DNA of 64,000 bases. Source: Bordetella genomosp. 13. Lineage in GTDB: Bacteria; Pseudomonadota; Gammaproteobacteria; Burkholderiales; Burkholderiaceae_B. Below, piece by piece: positions 35,458 through 45,033 of this stretch. How positions within the stretch are numbered: position 1 is the first letter of the stretch; every line of letters begins with the position of its first letter. A model generated the notes under the pieces. It did not search any database. It saw only the letters and a list, made by a program, of their open reading frames with translations, and was not told the origin of the DNA. The stretch covers positions 496,001 through 560,000 of the forward strand of contig NZ_VEHL01000001.1 of NCBI RefSeq assembly GCF_007679965.1. Direction: 5' to 3'. Made by a program: the position numbers and the translations under genes.

Positions 35458-36177
35458 ATGAGCAGACCGACTGCATGGCTGGCAGCCGGGCTGGCGGCGG
35501 CCAGCCTTTCCGCGGGCGCGGCGAATCTTCAGATATCGCCCGTCACCATAGACCTGCGCGCCGAGGAGACCGCCACCGCGATCACGCTGACCAACGCGGG
35601 CAGCGAGCCGCTGTACGGCCAGGTGCGGGTGTTCGGCTGGGACCAGACGCTGGACGACGACAAGCTGTCGGCCACCGCGGACCTGATGGCCAGCCCGCCG
35701 TTGATCCAGGTGCCGCCCGGTGGGCAGCAGATCATCCGCCTGCTGCGCGTCAAGCCGCAGGCGGCGTCTTCGGAGCAGACCTACCGCATGCTGGTCGACG
35801 AGATCGCGCCGCCCTCGCAGCTGCCTGCCAGCGGCGTCACCGTGCGCCTGCGCTACTCCGTCCCGATCTTCGTCAATCCGGCCGCCGAAGGGCGACCCGA
35901 GTTGAACTGGACGCTGCACCCGGGCCCGGACGGCTGGCAGCTCGAGGTAGCCAATCGCGGCAATCGCCGCGCCCAGATCAGCGCCGTGAAACTGCTGGCT
36001 GGCGGCCGTGCCTACGAGCTCAATCGCGGCCTGATGGGCTATGCGCTGGCGGGCCGCACGCGGCGCTGGCGCATCCCGTTGGGCAACGACGTGGCGCTGG
36101 CGGGCGCGATGAAGATCCAGGCGCGGATCAACGCCAGTCCCATCGAGGCGCCGGTGACCGCCGAACGCAGGCGCTGA
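35458..36177 (+). CDS. Periplasmic fimbrial chaperone, CsuC-like
   Basis: A 239-residue PapD-like chaperone: signal peptide (AAGLAAASLSAGAANL), G1/F1-type strands LQISPVTIDLRAEETATAITLTNAGSEPLYGQVRVFGW, the motif QQIIRLLRVKPQ, and YRMLVDEI. It would stabilise pilin subunits and hand them to the usher. Gene spacing to its neighbours is 16 and 12 bases, indicating one transcription unit. Confidence 0.9.
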   Translation: MSRPTAWLAAGLAAASLSAGAANLQISPVTIDLRAEETATAITLTNAGSEPLYGQVRVFGWDQTLDDDKLSATADLMASPPLIQVPPGGQQIIRLLRVKPQAASSEQTYRMLVDEIAPPSQLPASGVTVRLRYSVPIFVNPAAEGRPELNWTLHPGPDGWQLEVANRGNRRAQISAVKLLAGGRAYELNRGLMGYALAGRTRRWRIPLGNDVALAGAMKIQARINASPIEAPVTAERRR

Positions 36178-36189
36178 CGGCCGGCCGCG

Positions 36190-38529
36190 ATGCGAGCGCC
36201 GACCCGCAACGGCCGCGTGCGACGGGGCAATGCATGGGGCGTGGCGCTGTGGCTGGCGCTGGCGAGCGGCGGGCAGGCGCGGGCAGCACAGCCCTCGCCA
36301 TATCCCGCCGCCCATGAGGTATATCTGACCGTGAGTATCAATGGACAGGCCACCACGCTGATATCGCGCTTTCGCGAGGCCAACGGCCGCCTGTATGCCT
36401 TGCCGTCGGACCTGGACAGCCTGGGCATCAAGCTGGACGGCACGGGAGTGCGGCAGGGCGGCGACGTCGCGCTCGACGCCATTCCCGGGCTGCGCTACCG
36501 CTACGACGCGGCCACGCAGAGCGTCAGCATCGAGGCGCCGGACCGCTTGCGCAAGCCGTTCGGCCTGGACACGCGCGGCCTGCAGCCCACGCCGCCCGCC
36601 ACCTCGGGCCGCGGCCTGCTGCTGAACTACGACGCCTACGCGCTGACGGGCAGGGACGGCAGCCTGGCCGTGTGGAACGAGGCGCGCTGGTTCGCGCCCT
36701 CGGGCGCGTTCAGCAACACCGGCATCGGCTACCTGTATGGCCCCTTGCGGCGCTACACGCGGTTCGACACGTACTGGGCCTCCTCGGACGCCCAGACGCT
36801 GCGCACCACGCAGGTCGGCGACATGATATCCGGCTCGCTGGACTGGTCGCGCTCGGTGCGCCTGGGCGGCCTGCAATGGCGCAAGAACTTCTCGCTGCGC
36901 CCGGACCTGGTCACGTTCCCGCTGCCCCTGCTGAGCGGTTCCGCCGCCGTGCCTTCGGCGGTGGACGTCTACGTGAACAACATCCGCCAGTATTCGGGCA
37001 ACGTGCCCAGCGGCCCTTTCGTGGTCAACAACGTGCCCGGCATCACGGGGGCGGGCGTGGCCAGCATCGTGACGCGCGACGCGCTGGGCCGCCCCATCTC
37101 GACCTCGCTGCCCATCTACATCGACTCGCGGCTGCTGTCCGAAGGCCTGTCGGGCTATTCGGTGGACGTGGGTTTCCTGCGCAGGAACTACGGCCTGCGC
37201 TCGTTCGATTACCAGCCCCGGCCCGCGGGCAGCGGCACGTACCGCTACGGCGTGAGCGATGCGCTGACCGTCGAGGCGCATGCCGAGGCTTCCCGCGACG
37301 TCTACAACCTGGGCGGCGGCGCCATGGTGCGGCTCGGATCGGCCGGAGTGATCGACGCCTCGCTGGCCGCCAGCACGGGCGATTTCCAGGGCGCCCAGGC
37401 GGGCGTGGGCTACCAGTACATCCGGCCGGATTTCTCGCTGGACGTGCGCGCGCTGCGCAAGATCGCCGACTACGGCGACCTGGCCAGCGGCGACGGCACG
37501 CCGGTCCCGGACGCCAACGACCGCATCACGCTGTCCATGCCGATCGGGCGCAGCCAGACGGTGGCGGTGAGCTATATCGGGCTGCGCTATCCGGGCATCG
37601 AGAAGTCCGAGATCGGCTCGCTGTCGTATGCCGTCAACGCGGGCCAGCGCATCACGCTCAACCTGAACGCGTTCAAGGATTTCAATCGCCCGGACTCCTC
37701 GGGCTTCTTCCTCGGCGTGAGCATCGGCCTGGACGATGGGATCTCCGCGACCGCCACCGCGGGCCGGCAGGGCGGACGCGACACGTACAACGTGGGCGCG
37801 ACGCGCACGCCGGACTACGGCGGCGGCTGGGGCTGGGGCGTGCAGGCGGGCAGCGCGGGCGTGGTCGATTACCGCCAGGCCTGGGGCCAGTACCTGGGCC
37901 GCTACGGGCAGGCGACCGCCACCGCGCAGCAGCTGGACGGACGCACGCAGCTGTCGCTGGACATGAGCGGCGGCGTGGTGGTGATGGATGGCCACGTGGA
38001 GGCCTCGCGGCAGATCTACGACGGCTTCGCGCTGGTGTCGACGGACGGCGTGGCCGGCGTGCCGGTGCTGAGCCAGAACCGCCGCATCGGCCATACCGGT
38101 TCGAGCGGCTATCTGGTGGTGCCCAACCTGAATGCGTACCAACGCAACGAAATCTCCATCGACACCCTGGCGCTGCCCGCCGACGCGCGCATCGGCAGCA
38201 CGCGGCAGGAGGTCGTGCCGCAGGCGCTGTCGGGCGTGCTGGCGCGTTTCGAGATGAACCGCTACTCGGCCGCGTCCATCATCCTGCGCGGGCCCGGCGG
38301 CAAGCCGCCGGCGGTGGGCAGCCGCGTGCGCCACGAGCAGAGCGGCAAGGAGACCGTGGTGGGCTACGACGGCATCGCGTTCGTCGATGGCCTGGTCGAG
38401 CGGAACACCGTGCGGGTCGAGGGCAAGGACCTCGCATGCGTCGCGAGCTTCCGCTACCAGCGGCCGGCCGATGGATCGCTGCCCACGATAGGTCCGTTGG
38501 ACTGCGTGCCCACGGCGGGCCGGCCATGA
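36190..38529 (+). CDS. Outer membrane fimbrial usher, CsuD-like
   Basis: A 779-residue usher. The N-terminal domain (YLTVSINGQATTLISRFREANGRLYALPSDLDSLGI) is followed by a 24-strand-barrel region with the plug (SGSAAVPSAVDVYVNNIRQYSGNVPSGPFVVNNVPGITGAGVASIVTRDALGRPI) and C-terminal domains (GYDGIAFVDGL). It forms the pore for pilus secretion across the outer membrane. A signal peptide (GVALWLALASGGQARAA) is visible. Its stop overlaps the next gene as ATGA. Confidence 0.92.
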   Translation: MRAPTRNGRVRRGNAWGVALWLALASGGQARAAQPSPYPAAHEVYLTVSINGQATTLISRFREANGRLYALPSDLDSLGIKLDGTGVRQGGDVALDAIPGLRYRYDAATQSVSIEAPDRLRKPFGLDTRGLQPTPPATSGRGLLLNYDAYALTGRDGSLAVWNEARWFAPSGAFSNTGIGYLYGPLRRYTRFDTYWASSDAQTLRTTQVGDMISGSLDWSRSVRLGGLQWRKNFSLRPDLVTFPLPLLSGSAAVPSAVDVYVNNIRQYSGNVPSGPFVVNNVPGITGAGVASIVTRDALGRPISTSLPIYIDSRLLSEGLSGYSVDVGFLRRNYGLRSFDYQPRPAGSGTYRYGVSDALTVEAHAEASRDVYNLGGGAMVRLGSAGVIDASLAASTGDFQGAQAGVGYQYIRPDFSLDVRALRKIADYGDLASGDGTPVPDANDRITLSMPIGRSQTVAVSYIGLRYPGIEKSEIGSLSYAVNAGQRITLNLNAFKDFNRPDSSGFFLGVSIGLDDGISATATAGRQGGRDTYNVGATRTPDYGGGWGWGVQAGSAGVVDYRQAWGQYLGRYGQATATAQQLDGRTQLSLDMSGGVVVMDGHVEASRQIYDGFALVSTDGVAGVPVLSQNRRIGHTGSSGYLVVPNLNAYQRNEISIDTLALPADARIGSTRQEVVPQALSGVLARFEMNRYSAASIILRGPGGKPPAVGSRVRHEQSGKETVVGYDGIAFVDGLVERNTVRVEGKDLACVASFRYQRPADGSLPTIGPLDCVPTAGRP

Positions 38530-39509
38530 GGCGCCACGCATGGCTGCTGCTGGCGCTGTGCGCCGCGCTGGCCGGCCATGCGCGGCAGGCGCAGGCGCAG
38601 ACCTGCACCGCGACCATGACGCCCATCGTGATCCCGTCGGTCAGCCCGATCCGCAACGTGGCCTTCACCAGCTCGGGCACGATCTCGGTCACCTGCAACT
38701 GGGGGCTGCTGAACCTGGAGCCGAACACGCAGGTATGCCTGAACCTGGCCACGGGGTCGGCCTCGGCCAGCCAGAATCCGCGCACCCTGGGCAACGGCGG
38801 CAACCGGCTGCAATACCGCGTGGCCGACAGCGCCAACGCCAACTACAGCCCCTTGTGGGGCTCGACGGCGACGGGCACCACGCCGATCTCGTTCACGATG
38901 ACGCAGCCCGTGCTGGGCACCAGCGCGACGCGGATCGTGACGATCAATGCCCAGGTGACGCCCAACCAGACCACGGTGCCGACCGTGAACAATGCCACGA
39001 CCGTCTACACCGAAAGCCTGGTGGCCACCATGCGCTACGGCTACTGGGGCATCCTGACGCCGCAGCCGAGCTGCGCCACCGCGCCCTCGACCTACACCTT
39101 CACGCCGCAGATCTCCGCCAACGTCATCAACGACTGCACCATCAGCGCCTCGCCGATGAACTTCGGATCGCAGGGGCTGCTGGCCACGACGGTGAACGCG
39201 ACCGCGTCGCTGAGCGTGCGCTGCACCAACAACGATGCCTATGCCATCGCGCTGAACGGCGGCGGCAACGGCACCGTGGCCGCGCGCAACATGATGCGGC
39301 AGGGCGGCCAGCAGCTGGTGCCGTATCAGCTGTATCTGGACCCCGCGCGCACGACGCCGTGGGGCGACGGCACGCTGGGCACGTCGCGCGTGACGCGCAC
39401 GGGCACCGGCCTGGACGAGGTGATCACGGTGTACGGGAGCATCCAGCCCCAGGCCGCGCCGGTGCCGGGCACCTACACCGACACGGTACTGGCCACGGTC
39501 TATTTCTGA
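38526..39509 (+). CDS. Csu-type tip adhesin with two SCPU domains, CsuE-like
   Basis: A 327-residue exported protein with signal peptide (LLLALCAALAGHARQAQA). The first domain (TCTATMTPIVIPSVSPIRNVAFTSSGTISVTCNW) is followed by a second SCPU domain (NDCTISASPMNFGSQGLLATTVNATASLSVRCTNNDAYAIALNGG) ending in the YTDTVLATVYF strand. Two-domain SCPU proteins are the tip adhesins of Csu pili in Acinetobacter, which promote attachment to abiotic surfaces; the same role is inferred here. Confidence 0.87.
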   Translation: MRRHAWLLLALCAALAGHARQAQAQTCTATMTPIVIPSVSPIRNVAFTSSGTISVTCNWGLLNLEPNTQVCLNLATGSASASQNPRTLGNGGNRLQYRVADSANANYSPLWGSTATGTTPISFTMTQPVLGTSATRIVTINAQVTPNQTTVPTVNNATTVYTESLVATMRYGYWGILTPQPSCATAPSTYTFTPQISANVINDCTISASPMNFGSQGLLATTVNATASLSVRCTNNDAYAIALNGGGNGTVAARNMMRQGGQQLVPYQLYLDPARTTPWGDGTLGTSRVTRTGTGLDEVITVYGSIQPQAAPVPGTYTDTVLATVYF

Positions 39510-39510
39510 G

Positions 39511-39849
39511 CTAGAAGGTGACGATCCAGACGTCCTGGGTGGCCGTGCTGGACGCATCGCCGGACGCAGGGTCCGCGTCGTCGGCAGGCAGAGCGGTGGC
39601 GGGCTGCGGCTGGCCGTGGTTGGCGGCGACGTGGACGGGATCGCCATGCAGGCAGGCCACGCGGGGCGCGTCGGCCTGCGCCGCCTGCGCCACGGCGCAC
39701 ACGCTGGCGATGGTGAACTGCACCTGCATGACGGCGTTGGTGGGGAAGGTGGCGGCCCGGGACGCGGCGGAGCCGGCCGATGCCGCGGCCAGGGCGGCCA
39801 GGCACAGGCAGCGTAGGGCATGCATGGGCATGCTGCGGTTCGTGGACAT
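39511..39849 (-). CDS. Small secreted protein convergent with the pilus cluster
   Basis: A 112-residue protein with a signal peptide (MHALRCLCLAALAAASAGSA) and a short mature part of about 80 residues with two cysteines (SVCAV, VACLH) and an acidic tail. I do not recognise a domain, but the FTIASVCAVAQ segment is vaguely like the start of an SCPU domain. Its stop is one base beyond that of the tip-adhesin gene. ATGs at 39831 and 39825 are alternative starts; none has a clear ribosome site. Confidence 0.5.
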   Translation of the reverse strand: MSTNRSMPMHALRCLCLAALAAASAGSAASRAATFPTNAVMQVQFTIASVCAVAQAAQADAPRVACLHGDPVHVAANHGQPQPATALPADDADPASGDASSTATQDVWIVTF

Positions 39850-40224
39850 GACGGGGAGGGCGGGGCGGGGAGACGCTGCGCGGATGGCGGCCGCGATGGC
39901 GGGATTCTCCCAGAATCCCCGGGTTACGTGTTCGGCCGTTGCGTGGCGGACACGGCCCCAATATCGGCGGTGCGGCCTAGGGTTTTCCATGAAGCCCGGC
40001 GCATACGGCCCGGCGGAAAGCCGCGCCAGCCATGGCGTTGCGGGCGGCGCGGCCCGGGAAGTGGCTTCCTGCAACGGTCTTCGGGGTTCTTGTTTCGGTC
40101 GGCTACAAAAGGAGAGTAATATCACCCCTCCCGCAGCCCGGGCTTCAGGGCCGGCAGCTGCACGCCGCCGTCGTCACGGCCGGCGAAAAAATACCGAGAC
40201 ACCCATTATCCAAAGGACGCTTCC
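39850..40224. other. Intergenic region upstream of livK
   Basis: About 375 bases with no supportable gene. It should contain the livK promoter. The only signal I can name is the AAAGGA ribosome site just before the livK ATG. No operator or repeat was identified. Confidence 0.5.
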
Positions 40225-41379
40225 ATGAGATCCATGACCAAACTCGCCCTGGCCCTGGCGGCTCTCGGCGCGATGGGCGCCGCGCAGGCCGCCGACATCA
40301 AGCTGGGTGTTGCCGAGGCCCTGTCCGGCGGCGCCGCGCAGTACGGCATTTCGATCCGCAACGGCTTCCAGTTGGCGGCCGAAGAGATCAACGCCGCCGG
40401 CGGCATCAACGGCGACAAGCTGGTGCTGGTGGTCGAAGATGAGCAGGGCAAGAAAGAAGAAGCCATCAACGTCTTCAAGAAACTGATCTTCCAGGACAAG
40501 GTCCTGATGGTGTTCGGTCCCACGCTGTCGAACTCGGCCCAGGCCGCCGACCCGATCGCGCAGGCCGCCAAGACCGTGGCTTTCGGCACGTCCAACACGG
40601 CCGACGGCATCACCTCCATCGGCAACTACGTGTTCCGCAATTCCGTGACCGAAGCCGACGTGCTGCCGGCCACCCTGGACACCGTGCGCCGCAAGACCGG
40701 CATGAAGAACGTGGCGGTGCTCTACGGCAACGACGACGTCTTCACCAAGAGCGGCTACGACAACTTCAAGAAGGCCCTGGAAGACCAGAAGGTGCCGGTG
40801 ACGACCACCGAGACCTTCGCCAAGGGCGACGTCGACTTCAAGGCCCAGCTGACCAAGATCAAGGGCACCAACCCCGACGCCCTGGTGCTGTCGGCCCTGT
40901 TGGCCGAAGGCGGCCCGATCATGGTGCAGGCCCGCCAGCTGGGCATGAACATCCCGGTCATCGGCGGCAACGGCATGAACTCGGTCAAGATCTTCGACCT
41001 GGCTCCCGGCGGCGCGTCCAACAACCTGTGGATCGGCAGCCCCTGGTCCATCGAGAACAAGACGGCCGAGAACACCAAGTTCATCGACTCCTACACCAAG
41101 AAGTACGGCGCCGCGCCCGACCAGTTCTCGGCCCAGGCCTACGACGCGATGTACATCGTCAGCCAGGGTCTGAAGAAGATCAAGCTGTCGGGCGACCTGC
41201 CCAAGGACCGCACCGCGCTGCGCGATGCGCTGCCGGACGTGAAGTGGACCGGCGCCACCGGCGCGTTCCAGTTCCGCCAGGCGATGGACCGTTCGGGCAA
41301 GAACCCCGCCGGCTACGACGCCCAGCAGGCGCCGATCGTCAGCGTGACCAAGGACGGCAAGTACGTCATCGAGAAGTAA
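40225..41379 (+). CDS. livK: Branched-chain amino acid ABC transporter substrate-binding protein
   Basis: A 384-residue periplasmic binding protein of the Leu/Ile/Val type. Signal peptide (LALALAALGAMGAAQAA, about residue 22). Typical segments are IKLGVAEALSGGAAQYGISIRNGFQLAAEEINAAGGINGDKLVLVVEDEQ and YKVPVTTTE-like QKVPVTTTETFAKGDVDFKAQL. It heads the livKHMGF set, separated from livH by a 198-base spacer with two hairpins. Ligand may be a branched-chain or aromatic amino acid. Confidence 0.92.
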   Translation: MRSMTKLALALAALGAMGAAQAADIKLGVAEALSGGAAQYGISIRNGFQLAAEEINAAGGINGDKLVLVVEDEQGKKEEAINVFKKLIFQDKVLMVFGPTLSNSAQAADPIAQAAKTVAFGTSNTADGITSIGNYVFRNSVTEADVLPATLDTVRRKTGMKNVAVLYGNDDVFTKSGYDNFKKALEDQKVPVTTTETFAKGDVDFKAQLTKIKGTNPDALVLSALLAEGGPIMVQARQLGMNIPVIGGNGMNSVKIFDLAPGGASNNLWIGSPWSIENKTAENTKFIDSYTKKYGAAPDQFSAQAYDAMYIVSQGLKKIKLSGDLPKDRTALRDALPDVKWTGATGAFQFRQAMDRSGKNPAGYDAQQAPIVSVTKDGKYVIEK

Positions 41380-41393
41380 GGCGGTAACCACGC

Positions 41394-41457
41394 CCACCCG
41401 CTGCCGGACGGCGGGTGGACAACGTCTGGGCGGCGGAAGCGCCGCCCTGCGGCATTT
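41394..41457 (+). terminator. Two hairpins between livK and livH
   Basis: First stem: CCACCCGC (41394-41401) with GCGGGTGG (41411-41418). Second stem: GGGCGGC (41428-41434) with GCCGCCC (41441-41447), followed by ATTTT at 41453-41457. Such structures after a binding-protein gene usually attenuate transcription or protect the 3' end, so livK is made in excess over the membrane parts. Confidence 0.55.
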
Positions 41458-41577
41458 TGAGATACCGCCGCTTCCAAGGTAAAAAAGCGCTCCCGCGGGA
41501 GTAGCGAACCGAAGCGCGGTGCGGGGCCTTCTGCCGCTTGGCTGTTTTTTCGCCGCTGTTTTTCCTCCGGAATTCCC

Positions 41578-42459
41578 ATGCTTGAACAACAATTCGTCAA
41601 CGCCCTGTCGCTGGGCTGCGTGTACGCGCTGTTCGCGCTCGGCTTCACGCTGGTCTTCGGCGTGCTGGGCGTCATCAACCTGGCGCACGGCGCGGTCTTC
41701 ATGGTGGGCGCGTATGCCGCGCTGGTCGTCATCAGCCACGCGGGCCTGCCGCTGTGGGCCGGACTGATCGCCTCCGTGGTGGTGGCCGGCCTGGTCGGGG
41801 CCCTGGTCGACTTCCTGGTGCTCAAGCCGTTGCGCAAGCGCAATGCGCCCCACCTGATCCCCATGATCGCCACCATCGGCGTGGCCATCATCCTGAACAA
41901 CGGCGCACAGGCCCTGTTCGGCGCCGGCAACCTGCGCTTCCCGATGGGCACGGTGCCGGAAGAGGTGCTGGAGATCGCGGGCCTGCACGTCACGGTCATC
42001 GAGCTGTGCATCATCCTGCTGTCGGTCGTGCTGATGGCCGCGCTGATGATCATCATGCGCCGCACGCAGTTCGGCCGCGCCATGCGCGCCGTGGCCGAGT
42101 CGCCCAAGGCAGCCTGGCTGCTGGGCATCGACGTCGAGAAGCTGTTCCTGATCACGTCGTTCGCGGCGGCCGGCCTGGGCGGCCTGGCGGGCGTGCTGAT
42201 CGGCCTGTATTCGAACGCGCTGTTCCCGCTGATGGGCCAGCCGATGCTGCACAAGGGCATCGCGGTCATCATCCTGGGCGGCATGGGCGACATCCGCGGC
42301 GCCATGCTGGGCGGCCTGTTCCTGGGCTTCGCCGAGGTGCTGTCGGTGGCCTACATCGGCTCGACCATGCGCGATGCGGTCGCGTTCGGTCTGCTGTTCC
42401 TGATCCTGCTGCTGCGCCCGCAAGGCCTGTTCGGCAAAGTCGCGCAACGGAAGGCATGA
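41578..42459 (+). CDS. livH: Branched-chain amino acid ABC transporter permease LivH
   Basis: A 293-residue permease with eight or so hydrophobic segments and family motifs LGCVYALFALGFTLVFGVLGVINLAHGAVFMVGAYAAL (N-terminal LivH signature) and MRAVAESPKAAWLLGIDVEKLFLITSFAAAGLGGLAGVL (EAA-like loop). Forms the channel with LivM, whose ATG starts one base after the stop codon. Confidence 0.93.
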   Translation: MLEQQFVNALSLGCVYALFALGFTLVFGVLGVINLAHGAVFMVGAYAALVVISHAGLPLWAGLIASVVVAGLVGALVDFLVLKPLRKRNAPHLIPMIATIGVAIILNNGAQALFGAGNLRFPMGTVPEEVLEIAGLHVTVIELCIILLSVVLMAALMIIMRRTQFGRAMRAVAESPKAAWLLGIDVEKLFLITSFAAAGLGGLAGVLIGLYSNALFPLMGQPMLHKGIAVIILGGMGDIRGAMLGGLFLGFAEVLSVAYIGSTMRDAVAFGLLFLILLLRPQGLFGKVAQRKA

Positions 42460-42460
42460 C

Positions 42461-43324
42461 ATGGGTGGTTTTGAAAACTTCTGGGCCATCTACGGCAACC
42501 TGGTGCTGACGCTGGGCACCAACTCGCTGCTGGCGCTGTCCATCTGGCTGACGCTGACCTGCGGCATGCTGGCCATGGCCAACGCGGCCTTCATGGGCAT
42601 CGGCGCCTACGCGGCGGCCCTGCTCACCATGAACTACGAGGCCTCGTTTCCGGTGGCGCTGGCCGGCGGCATGCTGGCGCCGGCGCTGGTGGCCGCGCTG
42701 ATCGGCCTGCCCACGCTGCGGCTGTCGGGCGTATACCTGGCCATGGCCACGCTGGGCTTCGGCGAGGTCGTGCGGGTGGCGATCCTGAACACCGAGTCGC
42801 TGACCGGCGGCGCGCTGGGCCTGAACGGCATTCCGCAGCTCACGCAGTGGTGGCACGTGGCGCTGGCCGTGGTCATCGTGCTGCTGGTGCTGTGGCGCGT
42901 GCGCCGCTCGAAGGTGGGCCGCGCGTTCGACGCCATCCGTGGCGACGAGACGGCGGCCTCGCTGATGGGCATCGACCTGCGTTCCAGCAAGATGCTGGCC
43001 TTCGTGGCGGGCGCCGCCATCGCGGGCCTGGCCGGCGCGCTGAACGCGCACCTGACCTTCTTCATCGGCCCCAACGAGTACGGCTTCGATCGCGGCGTCG
43101 AGATCCTGACCATGGCGATCCTGGGCGGCATCGGCGGTCTGGCCGGCCCGGTGCTGGGCGCCTTCATCATCACCATCCTGCCGGAAATGCTGCGCGGGTT
43201 CGCGGATTTCCGCCTGGTGGTCAACGGACTGATCCTGGTGCTGATCGTGCTGTTCCTGCCCCAGGGCATCTGGGATCCGGCGCGCTTCTCGCGCTGGATG
43301 CGCAAGGGAGGCCGCCATGCTTGA
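42461..43324 (+). CDS. livM: Branched-chain amino acid ABC transporter permease LivM
   Basis: A 287-residue permease. Family segments: LTLTCGMLAMANAAFMGIGAYAAALL, LSGVYLAMATLGFGEVVRV, and the cytoplasmic loop GRAFDAIRGDETAASLMGIDLRSSKMLAFVAGAAIAGLAGAL. The C-terminal eight bases overlap the livG start. Confidence 0.93.
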   Translation: MGGFENFWAIYGNLVLTLGTNSLLALSIWLTLTCGMLAMANAAFMGIGAYAAALLTMNYEASFPVALAGGMLAPALVAALIGLPTLRLSGVYLAMATLGFGEVVRVAILNTESLTGGALGLNGIPQLTQWWHVALAVVIVLLVLWRVRRSKVGRAFDAIRGDETAASLMGIDLRSSKMLAFVAGAAIAGLAGALNAHLTFFIGPNEYGFDRGVEILTMAILGGIGGLAGPVLGAFIITILPEMLRGFADFRLVVNGLILVLIVLFLPQGIWDPARFSRWMRKGGRHA

Positions 43325-44123
43325 GCTCAAGAACATTTCCAAGAGCTTCGGCGGCCTGCACGTGCTGCACGACGTCAACCTGAGCGTGCCGCAGGGCGCG
43401 ATCTTCGGCCTGATCGGTCCCAATGGTGCGGGCAAGACCACGGTGTTCAACCTGATCACCGGGCTGCTGGCCCCGACGGCCGGCGACATCACGTTCGAAG
43501 GCGCCAACCTGCTGCGGCGCAAGCCGCATGAAATCACGCGCATGGGCATCGCCCGCACGTTCCAGAACATCCGCCTGTTCAAGGAGATGACGCTGCTGGA
43601 GAACGTGGTGGTGGGCGCCTATCGGCACATGGACTACGGCTTCGGCAGCCTGCTGCTGAGCCTGCCGAAGTACCGCCAGCACGAGGCGCGCGCCCGCGAG
43701 CGCGCGCTGGAACTGCTGTCGTGGATGAAGCTGGACCACAAGGCCAACGACCTGGCCGACAACCTGTCGTACGGCGAGCAGCGCCGCCTGGAACTGGCAC
43801 GCGCGCTGGCCACCGAGCCGCGCCTGCTGCTGCTGGACGAGCCGGTGGCCGGCATGAACACCGGCGAGCGCGCCGAGCTGATGCGCGAGATCCTGGCCAT
43901 CCGCGACCGCGGCTACACGATCCTGATGATCGAACACGACATGCGCTTCGTCATGGGGCTATGCGAGCGCATCGCGGTGCTGAACTTCGGCAAGATCATC
44001 GCCTGCGGCGGCCCCGAGGACATCCGCAACAACGAACAGGTGATCGAGGCCTACCTGGGCCGCGAGGACGACGACGAGGAAGAGGCTGCGCACGCTGCCG
44101 CTGGCATGGGGGAAGTGCGATGA
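43317..44123 (+). CDS. livG: Branched-chain amino acid ABC transporter ATPase LivG
   Basis: A 268-residue ATPase. Walker A GPNGAGKTTVFNLITG, signature NLSYGEQRRLELARALATEP, Walker B LLLLDEPVAGMN and switch His in IEHDMRFVMGLC. The C-terminus ends in an acidic stretch. Its stop codon overlaps a short ORF at 44120-44197. Confidence 0.94.
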   Translation: MLELKNISKSFGGLHVLHDVNLSVPQGAIFGLIGPNGAGKTTVFNLITGLLAPTAGDITFEGANLLRRKPHEITRMGIARTFQNIRLFKEMTLLENVVVGAYRHMDYGFGSLLLSLPKYRQHEARARERALELLSWMKLDHKANDLADNLSYGEQRRLELARALATEPRLLLLDEPVAGMNTGERAELMREILAIRDRGYTILMIEHDMRFVMGLCERIAVLNFGKIIACGGPEDIRNNEQVIEAYLGREDDDEEEAAHAAAGMGEVR

Positions 44124-44193
44124 GTGCGCCGGACCGTCCCAAGCGCGGGTTCCCCCTCGGGGGGATGGCGCGCAGCGCCAAGGGGGTACACCA

Positions 44194-44197
<4 letters not shown>
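44120..44197 (+). repeat. Repeat-derived 25-codon mini-ORF linking livG and livF
   Basis: A 25-codon ORF starts inside the livG stop (ATGA at 44120-44123) and ends inside the livF start (ATGA at 44194-44197). Its product begins MSAPDRPKRGFPLGG and its DNA contains complementary arms (CCCCCTCGGGGGG and CCAAGGGGGT) that can fold. Its first 24 bases match the start of the duplicated repeat at 20873-20928 in 21 positions. I read it as a dispersed repeat that restores ATGA coupling on both sides, rather than a gene with a peptide function; either is possible. Confidence 0.7.
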
Positions 44198-44901
<704 letters not shown>

Positions 44902-44951
44902 CGCCCGCCTCGTGCGGGCAGCGGCACGGTCCGCCGCCCCGTGGGTACGAA

Positions 44952-44996
44952 CCCCCGAACGCCGGAGATCGCTCCGTGCGCCGGGGGTTTTTTCTT
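44952..44996 (+). terminator. Rho-independent terminator after livF
   Basis: The arm CCCCCG near 44952-44957 pairs with CGGGGG at 44982-44987, and an inner CGGAG/CTCCG stem sits in the loop. A run of six T follows directly. It terminates liv transcription and also faces the stop of the convergent TetR gene. Confidence 0.85.
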
Positions 44997-45033
44997 GTCG
45001 GGGCAAGCCGCCGGGACGCCCAGGCGGAGCGTG

